A stretch of DNA of 11,450 nt. It comes from Euperipatoides rowelli (taxonomy: Eukaryota > Onychophora > Udeonychophora > Euonychophora > Peripatopsidae). Every line of letters begins with the position of its first letter. Within the stretch, counting starts at the first letter, position 1. The notes under the pieces were generated by a model, which did not search any database, had not been told where the DNA came from, and worked only from the letters and a program-made list of their open reading frames with translations. The position numbers and the translations under genes are program-made. Of the stretch, positions 1 through 8,551 are shown piece after piece. The DNA lies in the NCBI GenBank assembly GCA_003024985.2, contig PXIH01S0059813.1; one strand, 5' to 3'.

Positions 1-31
1 GACCCGGACTTTGAAAAACACTGGCCTAGGC
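1..31. mobile_element. right terminus of a hAT-type DNA transposon (partial) with target-site duplication candidate
   Basis: The first 23 bases, read on the minus strand, begin CAGTGTTTTTCAAAGTCCG. This is the form of a hAT (Charlie/Buster-like) terminal inverted repeat: CAGTG followed by a T-rich stretch and then a G+C-rich block. Bases 24-31, just outside the end, are gcctaggc, an 8-bp palindrome with CTAG at its centre. hAT elements make 8-bp target duplications, and the Charlie group prefers sites with a central TA or CTAG, so the flank fits. The rest of the element lies outside the window, so neither the second duplication copy nor the size can be checked. Confidence 0.6.
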
Positions 32-80
32 TACACAGTGCTTATCATTGTAGAAGAGTCCACAATGTGAGAAGAGTCAA

Positions 81-389
81 GTTTGTTAATCATGCACCTT
101 AGGCCGATTCACCACACTCCTGTAGGGTATAGAATCTAATATTAGACATGTCAAAGAGTAGGTACATTAGCTTAACTGTGTAGGCAAGTTTGTTAATCAT
201 GCACCTTAGGGTGATTCACCACACTCCTGTAGGGTATAGAATTGAATATTAGACATGTCAAAGAGTACATTAGCTTAACTGTGTAGTCAAGTTTGTTAAT
301 CATGCACCTTAGACTGATTCACTACACTCCTGTAGGGTATACAATCTAATATTAGACATGTCAAAGAGTATATTAGCTTAACTGTGTAG
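81..389. repeat. tandem repeat, three ~100-bp units
   Basis: Three head-to-tail copies start at 81, 188 and 291, each opening gtttgttaatcatgcacctta and closing with an acattagcttaactgtgtag-like end. The units are about 107, 103 and 99 bp long. They differ by a few substitutions and by a 3-4 bp indel in the agagta(ggta)cattag part. The third copy stops at the gtgtag end and runs into unique sequence. There are no conserved dyad-repeat-plus-spacer units, so this is an ordinary satellite-like triplication. It lies about 50 bp from the hAT end at 1-23, and whether it belonged to an element is unknown. Confidence 0.95.
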
Positions 390-1228
390 CCTACTCTTCA
401 CTTAATGGATTATATATAATTGACTCTGTCTATCTAACTCAGTTTATAGCTGTTCAAATTATGGTTCTGGACATCATTATAGATGTTGGTGTTTCTCAGT
501 CTAACTTTAACTTAGATGTTGTATTCATGAAGCTGATCATTTTAGTGCTTTGCTCCAATGTATAGAGAAGTAGGCACACTAGGCCTATATAAGCATTTCT
601 ATGTTGGATAATCAATGTTTAGGCTACATTGAATTGCTATTTATTATTGTACATTTGCAAGAGTACAAAGTTTATCTAATACAAGTATCTTTGGGGGATA
701 ATGTTAAAGAATCAATCAAAAAGAGAGAAATCATCTATAATCTCCCACAGACTAATTGACATTAAATAATCTTTAGTAATTATTTTGCTGCTGTTTTGTG
801 TTGTTATTTTTAGACATTTTAACAAGATATTAACATTTGGAATTAGAAAATAACAACTGAAATGACAAATTTTCTTTGCCTCTGGATTTAAAATCATGTT
901 GGATAATTACTTGTTGAAATATTGACTTTCTTTGTTATTATTAATGAATTTACAGATAACACACTTCAAGATATTCTTATCCATTTGCTTTGATCTTTAC
1001 AGAAGCTGGTCAGATTTTAATGATATAATTATTTTTTTCAGTTTAGTTAACTTCACTTTTATAATGATATTATTGAAACAAATACATTGCAGTATAATTA
1101 TTTCCATTTTTATTAATATAAATATAATTCTAACAAATTATTTTAAACCTTTTGCTATTAGATATAAAAATATATGAGAAATATTTAAAAAGAATAATAA
1201 AAAGTGATAATTTCTTTACACTATTACC
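390..1228. other. A+T-rich stretch without recognisable gene
   Basis: Short ORFs exist on both strands (61 codons minus at 712-897, 81 codons plus at 932-1177). Their conceptual proteins are Ile/Asn/Phe-rich, as A+T-rich non-coding DNA gives, and match no family I know. TAGGCCTA at 580-587 and TAGGCTA at 620-626 belong to a short motif that recurs across the window. Confidence 0.6.
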
Positions 1229-1503
1229 CAGGGCCCTCACATCATAATTGGGGCACCTAACATATCAAAAATATGTTAGGGCCAGGCAGGGCCCTAACAT
1301 ATTTTTGATATGTTTCTCCTTATTTGTTAAAATTTGATAAGCTTTTTTTTTTATTGTATGAACATTTTGTGACTATTGCTTGGCCTATGGGCTCCTTGTC
1401 CAGGACTAGTTTCTTATGGAGTTTCTTTATACATGGGGGGCCCATACTGGGATTGGGCCCCAGGATTACAGACCCATATGTAAGAGCCATGCTACTCCCC
1501 CTG
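1229..1503. mobile_element. G+C-rich patch, possible decayed MITE with nested inverted repeat
   Basis: This patch stands out from its A+T-rich flanks by repeated GGGCCC blocks (near 1231, 1289, 1439 and 1457). It begins CAGGGCCCTCACAT and ends CTACTCCCCCTG, so both ends read CAGGG inward as in some hAT elements. Beyond those five bases the ends do not match well, and the flanking 8-mers (ctattacc and aaatattg) are not duplicates. Inside is a perfect 25-bp inverted repeat, 1259-1283 against 1290-1314. A 74-codon ORF at 1324-1548 matches nothing I recognise. The patch is probably transposon-derived, but its boundaries and class are uncertain. Confidence 0.35.
1259..1314. repeat. 25-bp perfect inverted repeat with 6-nt loop
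   Basis: Arms 1259-1283 and 1290-1314 are exact reverse complements separated by aggcag. Each arm also contains aacatat and atatgtt five bases apart, so it can fold on itself as well. The G+C-rich GGGCC part lies next to the loop and the A+T-rich part outside. Confidence 0.95.
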
Positions 1504-1689
1504 AAATATTGTAGATCTATGCAGTTTGTAATGTTTATTCCTTATTGATTTATTCTGTAGAAAATTCCAAACTTGTATTTATGTATGTATATATTAATAT
1601 ATATATTATATATATTAAATAATGTTACCCGTCATAAACAGATACTCTTCATTTCAATATTGTAATACATTTTAATTTAATTTATTATT
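1504..1689. other. A+T-rich spacer with TA-rich simple sequence
   Basis: It contains a (TA)-rich run around 1586-1617 and TTTAATTTAATTTATT near 1670-1690. No coding or RNA signal is seen. Confidence 0.6.
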
Positions 1690-1868
1690 TTAATCCATAC
1701 GAACTACTACGGTTCTTAGAGCGCCAACGTACTGAGTTAAAAAACCCTTGCAAGGTGTTGTAAGCCAGGTAAAAAAAACGTTCCAAAGCTGGCTCGACTC
1801 AGACGCGAACCTGGAGTGTCTCAGCTTATGTCTTCACCCATGCTTTCAGCCTGCATTGCTACAGTATG
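1690..1868 (-). mobile_element. possible tRNA-derived SINE or Pol III unit, degenerate
   Basis: On the minus strand TAGCAATGCAGG (1861-1850) matches the internal box A consensus TRGCNNAGYNGG at 11 of 12 positions. GGTTCGCGTCT (1811-1801) matches box B closely, with one departure (C where A is usual after GGTTCG). The box starts are 50 nt apart, as in tRNA genes and tRNA-derived SINEs. A run of eight T on that strand (1778-1771) follows, which could terminate Pol III. The acceptor stem does not pair, so it is not a functional tRNA. On the plus strand the same region has protein-like open stretches (LLRFLERQRTELKN near 1705, and QVKKTFQSWLDSDANLE near 1770) in different frames. A broken coding fragment is therefore an alternative. 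Confidence 0.3.
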
Positions 1869-1960
1869 ACCATGAGGATGGGACTTGTATTTATATTTGT
1901 TTTTGTTATTTACTTTTTGTTTCTCTAAATGTATTTTCCAAAAATTTATATTTTGAATTC

Positions 1961-2269
1961 AACAAAAATAATAATCATAATAATGACAATGAATAGCAAA
2001 TCACAAATAAATAATAACAATGAAAAACAAACAATAATAATGAACATAATACCAAATAGTAATAATAAATAACAAATAAATAATAACAATGAATAACAAA
2101 TAATAATAATGAACATAATACCAAATAATAATAATAAATAACAAAAATTAACAAGTCATAACAAATAAAAAATTATAAGTAATAATACCGTAATAAATTT
2201 AATAACAAATAAATAATAACAAATAAAAACAATAGTAACAGTAACAGTAACAACAAATAATAAAAACAT
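1961..2269. repeat. AAT/AAC-rich simple repeat with a 69-bp tandem duplication
   Basis: It consists of imperfect aat, aac and aataac units. Within it a 69-bp block starting acaaataaataataacaatg at 2003 is repeated at 2072 with few changes; the tgaacataataccaaata landmark recurs at 2041 and 2110. The end carries aacagt-type hexamers near 2232-2252. Confidence 0.9.
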
Positions 2270-2406
2270 ATTTATAATAATTTAGTGACTTTTCTTACAT
2301 GTATATAAGTACATCTTTTTGCCTGTAAAAGATTAATTAATTAATCATAAACTTGAGTGCATGAATATAAGTAAATCACTACATTGGCACATGCTGTGTT
2401 GGATTC

Positions 2407-3225
2407 AATTAAGTGAATTATGGTTGAGGCATAATTTTTTATTCTCTTAATTCTATTGAAGTTCAGAGTTGGTTTGAGGTTAGACTGTGAAAATTTTGAA
2501 TGGTATATGTATTAAAATAATTTAAAAATAGACTATTTCATATGCAAATAGTCCTGTGTATAAATAATCATTCACTACCTAATAATAGCAATACTACTAC
2601 TACTAGTAGTAGTAGTAGTAGTAGTAGTAATAGTAGTAGTAGAAATGATAACGTGAATAGATCTCATTATGTAAGATGAACAAAGTAAAATTTAGTAAAT
2701 TTCTTATTGTTAAAACATTTTTATACTCTGAAATGCCTTATTTAAAATTGAGATATTTTTTTAAAATTAATATTCCCATTAGGGATTCTAGAAAATGAGA
2801 AAAACAAACAATAATTTGATGTTTAAATATCTAAACAATGAACAATATTATTTAATACAACTCAAAATATCATTTTTCTTACTATTGCCTTAAGTTATGT
2901 CTTTTAACATTTGAAAAATGAAATTATTATTGTTGATTTTTTTTTTTCATTTCCTTGATTCCCTGATTAGAATATTAAATTCAAAAGATCTCAATACTTT
3001 TAAAAAAGCTTTTTCAAAGTAAAAAGATTTTTTAATAATTAATAAAAAGTTATTTGTTAAATTTTACTTTGCAAATGCAGATTTGATAATATGATCTGTT
3101 GACATCCAATATAGTAAGCACTAATGCTCAAAGACTTAACAATAACAGCAATAATAATATTGTGTGGGATTGTGTTTAGAATTAAGGCAGTAAATAATTA
3201 TGCCTCAACCATAATTCAAATAATT
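2407..3225. mobile_element. MITE-like element with ~47-bp terminal inverted repeats
   Basis: Bases 2407-2454 and 3178-3225 are inverted copies of each other. The core, 2415-2436 against 3196-3217, is a perfect 22-bp match (centre ggttgaggcata). Identity then continues inward with about four mismatches in 18 positions to a shared ttaattct, and outward to a shared aatta with two mismatches. The ~720-bp interior is A+T-rich, holds the TAC/TAG array at 2592-2642, and has no long ORF, as expected of a non-autonomous DNA transposon. The outer ends are not sharp and no target duplication is clear, so the superfamily is unassigned. Confidence 0.7.
2592..2642. repeat. TAC-to-TAG trinucleotide array with strand switch
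   Basis: ACT repeats (2593-2604) turn directly into AGT repeats (from 2605). The junction is a perfect palindrome with 13-base arms (2592-2604 and 2605-2617). The TAG side continues to about 2642 with one interruption (taa at about 2629). Confidence 0.95.
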
Positions 3226-3746
3226 ATTGGCTTCTGCATTTTACAAAACAACCATTTTTTTTAGTGTGTGTGGAAATAGGAGGGGNGGGGGGGGGGGATA
3301 TCTATATGGACAAATTCTCTATTAGTAATGACCAAGCAAAGTCTTTAAGATATAAGTAGGCGAAGTGACTTTTTCTTAAATGTAGTACAATCTTTTTTAA
3401 AAAGGTACCGTACATAAGGAAGATGATCAATTTAATTCAACTTATATCAAAAAGAATAAACCTATATATGGGTAAGGAGGGTAAAAATTGTAATGCTGGC
3501 TAGCAGCTAAAAAAATACCAATGAGGAATAGGCTAGATCTGCAGTTTTAAAATTTTAATAGTTGGATGATCCTTATTATTAAAATTTTTTTTGAAGGACA
3601 TCCCCCCCATCATTATGAACTATAAATATTTCCTATTTCAAGAAAAATTTCATATACATAAAGATGTTTTTTTTTTCACTATGGGATATACAGGTAGAAT
3701 TTTATAGTATTAAGATTAATATAAGAAAGTTTTTATTAAATGTGGA
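3226..3746. other. gene-free stretch with poly-G run and ambiguous base
   Basis: A G homopolymer at 3282-3297 contains an N at 3286, which marks a sequencing or assembly uncertainty. TACCGTA lies at 3406-3412 and TAGGCTA at 3529-3535. No coding, RNA or transposon-end signal is recognised. Confidence 0.6.
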
Positions 3747-3995
3747 AAATGAACACCACAAGCATGCTGAACACATTGCATGCATGATGAACACACACAC
3801 ACAGCAAACATGCAGAACACAATGCAAATATGCTGAACACTAACACCGCAAACATGCTGAACACACACTGCAAACATGCAGAACACACACCACTAACATG
3901 CAGAAATTCATCGCAAACATGCTGAACACCACCACAAGCATGTAGAATACACATCTCAAACATGCAGAACACACATCGCAAACATGAACGCATAC
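3747..3995. repeat. minisatellite, about 11-12 variable ~22-bp units
   Basis: Units of the form gcaaacatgcagaacacaca recur in line; the core acatg(c)(t/a)gaacac is recognisable at least eleven times. Unit length varies from about 20 to 28 bp and several substitutions are present. An 89-codon ORF on the minus strand (3736-4005) runs through the array only because the unit lacks stops. Its Cys/Met-rich conceptual protein is not a credible gene. Confidence 0.9.
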
Positions 3996-4763
3996 ACATT
4001 TTCATTTCAATTTATAAAAATTAATTATATGTATACAATTTTTTTTTTTAATTAATGAAATTTATTTGAGGACCAATCTTTGGAGACCCTTCAAGTATTT
4101 TGCTAAATATGTGAAATAAACCTAGATAACAAAATATATATATATATATATATATTCTTGCTCAATAATATGTTAAAGTAACATCAGCTAGTTATTATGT
4201 ATAGGCTATACATGTACTGTATAAACCACAAAATTCTAACAAATACTGAAATACAAAATAATTGTCATCACTTTGTCTAAATTAATTCTATGCATGAGTA
4301 AATAATTTGAAGAGAACACGTCCTACTTTTTAAAGGCTACTAAAGTGTCCGGCGGCTTTCTTTAAATTTGTTTAAATGTCCGGCTTATTTTAGATTAAAT
4401 AAAATTAACAATTCTTTTTTTTTTATTATGATAATAAAACAAACAGCTACGGTAGGCTATATTTATATTATTATTTACATTCATGATTCGTGTCTAACTC
4501 TACTCTTTCCAATCCATTGGAGCAAACTGTTGTGATATTATGTGGGCAACGTAAAGAAAACTAATCAATTTTATCTCATTTAAAAAAAAAAAAATCTTAA
4601 AAATCCCGATGATTCCAATCCAATCGTAATCAATTCACTAAATTTGAAGTTGGTCTATACTAAACAATGCCCCAGCTAAATAAATATTTTATCTAACATA
4701 ATATAAAATATTTATTAAATTAAAATTTGTAGTAGCTTAGGCCATACACTTTAGATTTAAATT
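3996..4763. other. gene-free A+T-rich stretch with TA microsatellite
   Basis: It contains a (TA)n run at 4134-4154, two gtccggc boxes about 30 bp apart (near 4347 and 4378), and the overlapping motifs TACGGTA and GTAGGCTA at 4448-4459. I looked for upstream reverse-transcriptase motifs leading into the LINE fragment that follows and found none, so that fragment seems truncated at its 5' side. Confidence 0.6.
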
Positions 4764-5322
4764 TTAAGAGTTTTTATCCAACATAATTTAAAGTGGGATA
4801 TTCAAATAGACTATATTATTAAGAAGATGAACAGAAACATCTATCTATTATAGAAATTCAGCCAATTTGGTACATCTGATCTCATTTTAGTAAATACCTA
4901 CAAAATTTATATCAGGCCAACAACTGAATATTGTTCTTTGTTTGGACATCTGCCATAACTAAAGACCAAATTAATCGGAATCTCTACAGAAGAAAGTGAT
5001 GAAAATCATATTGATGGGTAGATACGAGTCGTATGAATCTAGTCTATAATTTTTTAATCTTAAATCTCTTTATCAAAGAAGAAATGATCAATTATTAAAA
5101 TTTGCTAAGAATTTATTTGTGACATTTCCAGGTCTTCTACTTCCAACAAAATATCATATGCCTATGTCAGGTATTTCTACCAGAAATAGTAGTAACTTGT
5201 GTCTACCCTACATTAGGACAACCAGATTTATGTGTTCACCAGTAATCTCCATGATCAAATTATATAACAACAATTTGTTAAATCTTGAAACCATCAAATG
5301 TATTTTATTATTCTATACTTAA
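4764..5322 (+). pseudogene. LINE (CR1/Jockey-like) reverse transcriptase, C-terminal fragment, broken
   Basis: Three plus-strand frames together give the region after the catalytic palm of a non-LTR retrotransposon reverse transcriptase. In frame from 4764: RVFIQHNLKWDIQIDYI, KKMNRNIYLL, then YKIYIRPTTEYC, the family's 'Y..YIRP.LEYC' motif. After 4955: DQINR. From 4981: LQKKVMKII, YESYESSL, FNLKSLYQRRNDQLLKFA, then TRNSSN and RTTRF..SPVISMIKLYNN, which match the usual TRN...SPIPY..RLLN tail. In-frame stops lie at 4851-4853 and 5047-5049, and two frame changes lie between 4955 and 4981, so it is dead. The endonuclease and the catalytic YADD part are missing. In a living element this protein copies the RNA at the nicked target site. 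The family assignment beyond 'LINE, CR1/Jockey side' is open. Confidence 0.88.
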
Positions 5323-5654
5323 TAATATTAATTTTATCTTTAACAATCATATTAGCTATGCACAAAAATATGTAAATAACTTCACTTCCTTTGGGGAAAG
5401 AAGTTATCAGTAATAATATTCTATATGTACCAATCTATCCATTTGCTTGCTTAATAAATCTTAATTTTAATCAACTGCATAATTTTCTACATATTAACAA
5501 AACCCAAAAGAATAAAAATAAATCAGACCACCAAATTAAATTATCTGAGTTTAGTACGTGTTACCGTTTTTTAAAACAATTAAATTATGCCGATTTGTTT
5601 TTTTCAATTAGTTTGATTGGTTTTATCTTTAACCATTAAGCTTTTAAAACAACC
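5323..5654. other. stretch after the LINE fragment, no recognised gene
   Basis: An 82-codon plus-strand ORF (5391-5639) encodes an Asn/Lys/Leu/Ile-rich conceptual protein with no motif I recognise. It could include LINE 3' untranslated sequence, but no poly-A or simple-repeat tail marks the end of the element. Confidence 0.4.
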
Positions 5655-5853
5655 ATGCCTAAACGTTGATGACATTTTTTAAAAATATAATTGTTTTAAA
5701 AAAGAGGGCTATAACTGGGAAGCTGAGTGTATTGTTTTTGGTGGCCAAACTTACATTTCAATGGCCAACAAAGGTATTTTAGATCTGAAGAACCATATCA
5801 AGAGAAGCAACTATCTCCTTGCTGTTATGAAGGGAGGGGGGCACAGCAAATAA
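5655..5853 (+). pseudogene. hAT-type transposase N-terminal zinc finger (BED-like), broken
   Basis: The fragment opens ATG CCT AAA CGT (MPKR), a start seen in one group of hAT-related transposase proteins, then hits TGA at 5667. A shifted frame from 5668 reads DDIF, stop (5680-5682), KYNCFKKEGYNWEAEC, QTYISMANKG, LDLKNHIKRSNYLLAV, and stops at 5851-5853. The order Cys..., 'ISMANKG', 'DLKNHI' and a second expected His matches the BED-like finger that binds transposon ends. The first Cys (5728-5730) and first His (5794-5796) remain. The second Cys is Phe (5737-5739) and the last His is Tyr (5812-5814), each one base from the expected codon. No downstream RNase H-like catalytic domain is seen. 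Four independent lesions mean it is not functional. The exact family is inferred from motif memory only. Confidence 0.68.
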
Positions 5854-6155
5854 ATAAGGTGAGAATTTGAAATTTGATAGAACAGGCTATACTTGTCCCA
5901 GTATTTACAACACACACATATATATACATACACAGCAAATTTCTAAAGTACATATACTGTATATTTATACTTAAATATAGAGGGCTATACAACAATCCCT
6001 AGCTGCTATCAACTATCATCCAATTCCAAAGATGTGCCCTATATTTATATTACATTCTGTTATGGATAATTGTTCTAGGGATAATAAAAAAATAATTTCA
6101 ATAATTTTTTAAAAAACATTGGGGATCAGGACTTCTTCTCCACCTCTTCCAATGC
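5854..6155. other. spacer between transposase remnant and short hAT element
   Basis: A CA/TA simple patch lies at about 5910-5935 and TACTGTA at 5955-5961. CATTGG (6117-6122) and CCAATG (6149-6154) form a weak inverted pair beside the next element. No coding continuation of the transposase is seen. Confidence 0.5.
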
Positions 6156-6371
6156 CAGGGCCGTCGAGAGAAGGGGAAGCAGGGATAAAAGCACTCAGCC
6201 TCGTAGTGACCCAAGATACCCATAGTCCTGGCTAAGGGGACCAAAGGCCCCCAAAGTAAAAAAACATCCACACATGCACACACACACAAAAAAAAAAAGC
6301 TTCAATTTTCACCAACAAGGGGCCCATAAAAATCTTTGCCCCGGAGCCCATACAGTCTCTTGACACCCCTG
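6156..6371. mobile_element. 216-bp non-autonomous hAT element (MITE)
   Basis: The left end begins CAGGGCCGTCGAGAGA. The right end, read inward from 6371 on the minus strand, begins CAGGGGTGTCAAGAGA. The two agree at 13 of 16 positions, including the hAT-typical CAGGG. The flanking 8-mers, tccaatgc (6148-6155) and accatttc (6372-6379), agree at 5 of 8, consistent with an aged target duplication but not proof. The interior is G+C-rich compared with its surroundings and has ggggccc and gccccgg blocks, a composition known from short hAT derivatives. It encodes nothing; the 63-codon minus ORF crossing its left end is a shadow. It may have been mobilised by a transposase like the one decayed at 5655-5853, but their ends cannot be compared here. 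Confidence 0.65.
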
Positions 6372-7314
6372 ACCATTTCTTTCTTCTGGACTCCACGGGG
6401 GAGGGGGACTCCTCCAGACACCCACAAATAGTTGGGTGTCCTCCTTTTCACTTCTGATATTATGTAACCCTAAATAAGAATCATGTAGGAAAGTACTACT
6501 TCAAACCCCCCCCCCCCCCTTAGAATTTCTTAGAAATAATCACTTCTATAAATTAATTTAAACTTATATAGGCTAAATAATATTAAAAAACATTAAATAA
6601 ATAAAAAAAATTCTCAAACTAAATAGGCCTATATCATTAACNCCCCCCCCCCCNCCAATAAAATTCAACCTATCAAAATAAAAGAATTTAAGATAAAAAG
6701 TAAATTCGTTTATTTATAGATACATATTAAAAATTTATAGCATATTAAAAATAAATGAACTTCATATAAAAATAATTTATCTCGATCACAAATTTAATTA
6801 TTAAAATAATTAATGACTAGCAAAGTAGTCGATGTTTACAATAGGGCTATAAGGTCTTTATTTTATTTTAAAAAAATCAGGGGACTATTCTTTCAATGAA
6901 AGGTAAATTATATAACATAATATTATTATCACTATTCTATTTTAACTCAAAGAACTTAAGCTAAGTAAATTTGCTCTGATTGATGTTCCGCTCCTACTAG
7001 CATTCTTATTTCAAAAATGATTACCTGGATAAGGAACAGAGTGCTCTATATACCGTATTATTGAGCTATTACATTTTTAAAAAAGTGATTTTAATTGTAG
7101 CAAACTACTTTTTTCTTCTCAAGTGTCAATTAAATGAACTGTAAATATTCAAGGGCCAAAAACAGTTTTGCTTACTATTTCTGCTAATAGAGGTCATGGT
7201 AACCATACTTGTTTGTTTTTATTTCATACTTATTTACATATAGCCTACCATATTTATTAAAAAATAAATGATTTATACAAAAGTGTGATTACCTTTGGGA
7301 TTAGACTATGATTG
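6372..7314. other. gene-free stretch with poly-C runs
   Basis: A 14-base C run lies at 6506-6519 and a C run with two Ns at 6641-6656. Near 6414-6441 an 8-bp hairpin (gacaccca with tgggtgtc, 8-nt loop) has no known match; it is not the histone stem-loop. TAGGCCTA (6624-6631), TACCGTA (7051-7057) and TAGCCTA (7241-7247) belong to the dispersed motifs. The catggtaacc block near 7195 resembles a patch common in invertebrate repeats. No gene is recognised. Confidence 0.55.
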
Positions 7315-8050
7315 TTTTATTTATTTATTTATTATGCAAAAATGTATAAAGCCTAAAGGGTTTTTTTACACCATAATCCGACATTAATTACATAAATGTG
7401 ATAAAACAAAATACATTAAAATATCTTAAGCATACTGTATAAGAATAATAATAAAAGAAAAACACTAAAAAAGCCTAAATCAATACAAAAACAAAAAGAT
7501 TGCCAAACTTGTAATTAATAAAGTACCCTATTAAATAATAACTTAATATTCATGTTCTTTTCTTCATCTCAGAAAATATCATAGAGTAAGGAAATATATG
7601 AATGTTTAAATAAATGATAACATTTAATTAAAATTCTAGCAATTTTGCAATCATCTTGTGCATTTAAATAATTCTATATTCCTTCAAGGCAAAATTTGTA
7701 AAAGAATTTGAATTTCCATAAATTAAAAAAAAGTCCACTTATTTAATATTTGATGCAGTACTTGCCCTAAAATAGATTTTTTTCTTCTTCGATCATTAAG
7801 TCAGAGAAAGCTGATTGTGTTATGAATATTAAAAACCCAACTCTCTGGCTTGCTAGCTTTACATTTCACTAACTTTGTATTAATCTTGTCTGTATTGATC
7901 CACTGGCCGCTAGAGCAAAATCTATGAATTTGCAATCAAGATTAAAGCTTTTCTGTCTGTCTTTAGCCCACCTGAATAGATAAAGAGCTGTTCTTTGAAT
8001 TTCATCAAATTGATCATGTGGAAAAATCTACAGCCTTTTATATTAGACTT
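7315..8050 (-). mobile_element. possible 3' remnant of a minus-strand LINE
   Basis: A (TTTA)n run at 7315-7334 reads as a TAAA tail on the minus strand. It is followed on the plus strand by aaagcctaaaggg and acaccataatccgacattaattacat, an arrangement like the antisense 3' end of invertebrate LINEs. Farther in, 7850-8030 is richer in G+C. On the minus strand it is open for about 50 codons (FDEIQRTALYLFRWAKD, then FNLDCKFIDFALAASGS) and ends in two stops near 7870. I cannot assign that peptide to a family. The tail suggests a LINE, but the link between the tail and the open stretch is inference. Confidence 0.3.
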
Positions 8051-8551
8051 GCTGCCACCAATTTAAAAATAATAATAATATCAAAGCCATAACATTATAA
8101 ACCAAAATCATTTCACATTATAAATATAAATATTTCTCAGTAATAAGTTTGCATGGTTAAATCAAACTCAATTCTTTTGACCTTTCCTAATGAAAATGTA
8201 CCGTATATTTAATTTTAAAATTACTTTTAAAAATATTAAATATATTTTTAAAAATATTGATTATAAAAACAATCAATTATTTATTGATAATTTTATTTTA
8301 AGATATATTCAATATTTTTTTTTTCATCATTTAGAAATAGATAACTTTAATCCTGAATCAATTATTTAATTCAAACTCTAATTTAAGAAATAAATTGAAT
8401 TTGGATAATACATAATGAGGGTGAAGTCAAACAAAGCATTCAAGACAGGGCCTTTATGATGTAATTCCAAACAAGACAGGACTACATTTTTTCTTGTTCT
8501 TTACATACAATCTTCTAATGTTTACGCACAAAACTACAGAGCTCCTTTTAC
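8051..8551. other. gene-free A+T-rich stretch
   Basis: It includes a direct repeat of tttttaaaaatatt near 8226-8260 and TACCGTA at 8199-8205. The acaagacagg-type word occurs twice (about 8440 and 8472). No other structure is recognised. Confidence 0.6.

Noticed and set aside
81-389. CRISPR-like array
   Set aside because: The whole ~100-bp unit repeats with no unique spacers, and the window is eukaryotic.
932-1177. 81-codon plus ORF, membrane-protein-like
   Set aside because: Ile/Phe/Asn-rich translation of A+T-rich DNA, with no motif or conserved context.
1229-1503. complete hAT element
   Set aside because: The ends share only CAGGG and the flanking 8-mers differ, so it was kept as a low-confidence patch.
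1324-1548. 74-codon plus ORF
   Set aside because: It lies across the G+C-rich transposon-like patch and matches nothing I recognise.
1779-1868. functional tRNA gene on the minus strand
   Set aside because: Boxes A and B fit, but the acceptor and most T-stem positions do not pair.
3736-4005. 89-codon Cys-rich minus-strand protein
   Set aside because: It is a direct translation of a minisatellite; the repeat lacks stops, and there is no independent coding sign.
5391-5639. 82-codon plus ORF after the LINE fragment
   Set aside because: It does not continue reverse-transcriptase motifs and has low-information composition.
6098-6289. 63-codon minus ORF
   Set aside because: It crosses the left end of the short hAT element and is read from non-coding element sequence and a CA repeat.
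6414-6441. short hairpin as a histone-type 3' stem-loop
   Set aside because: The 8-bp stem and 8-nt loop do not match the histone consensus, and no histone gene is near.
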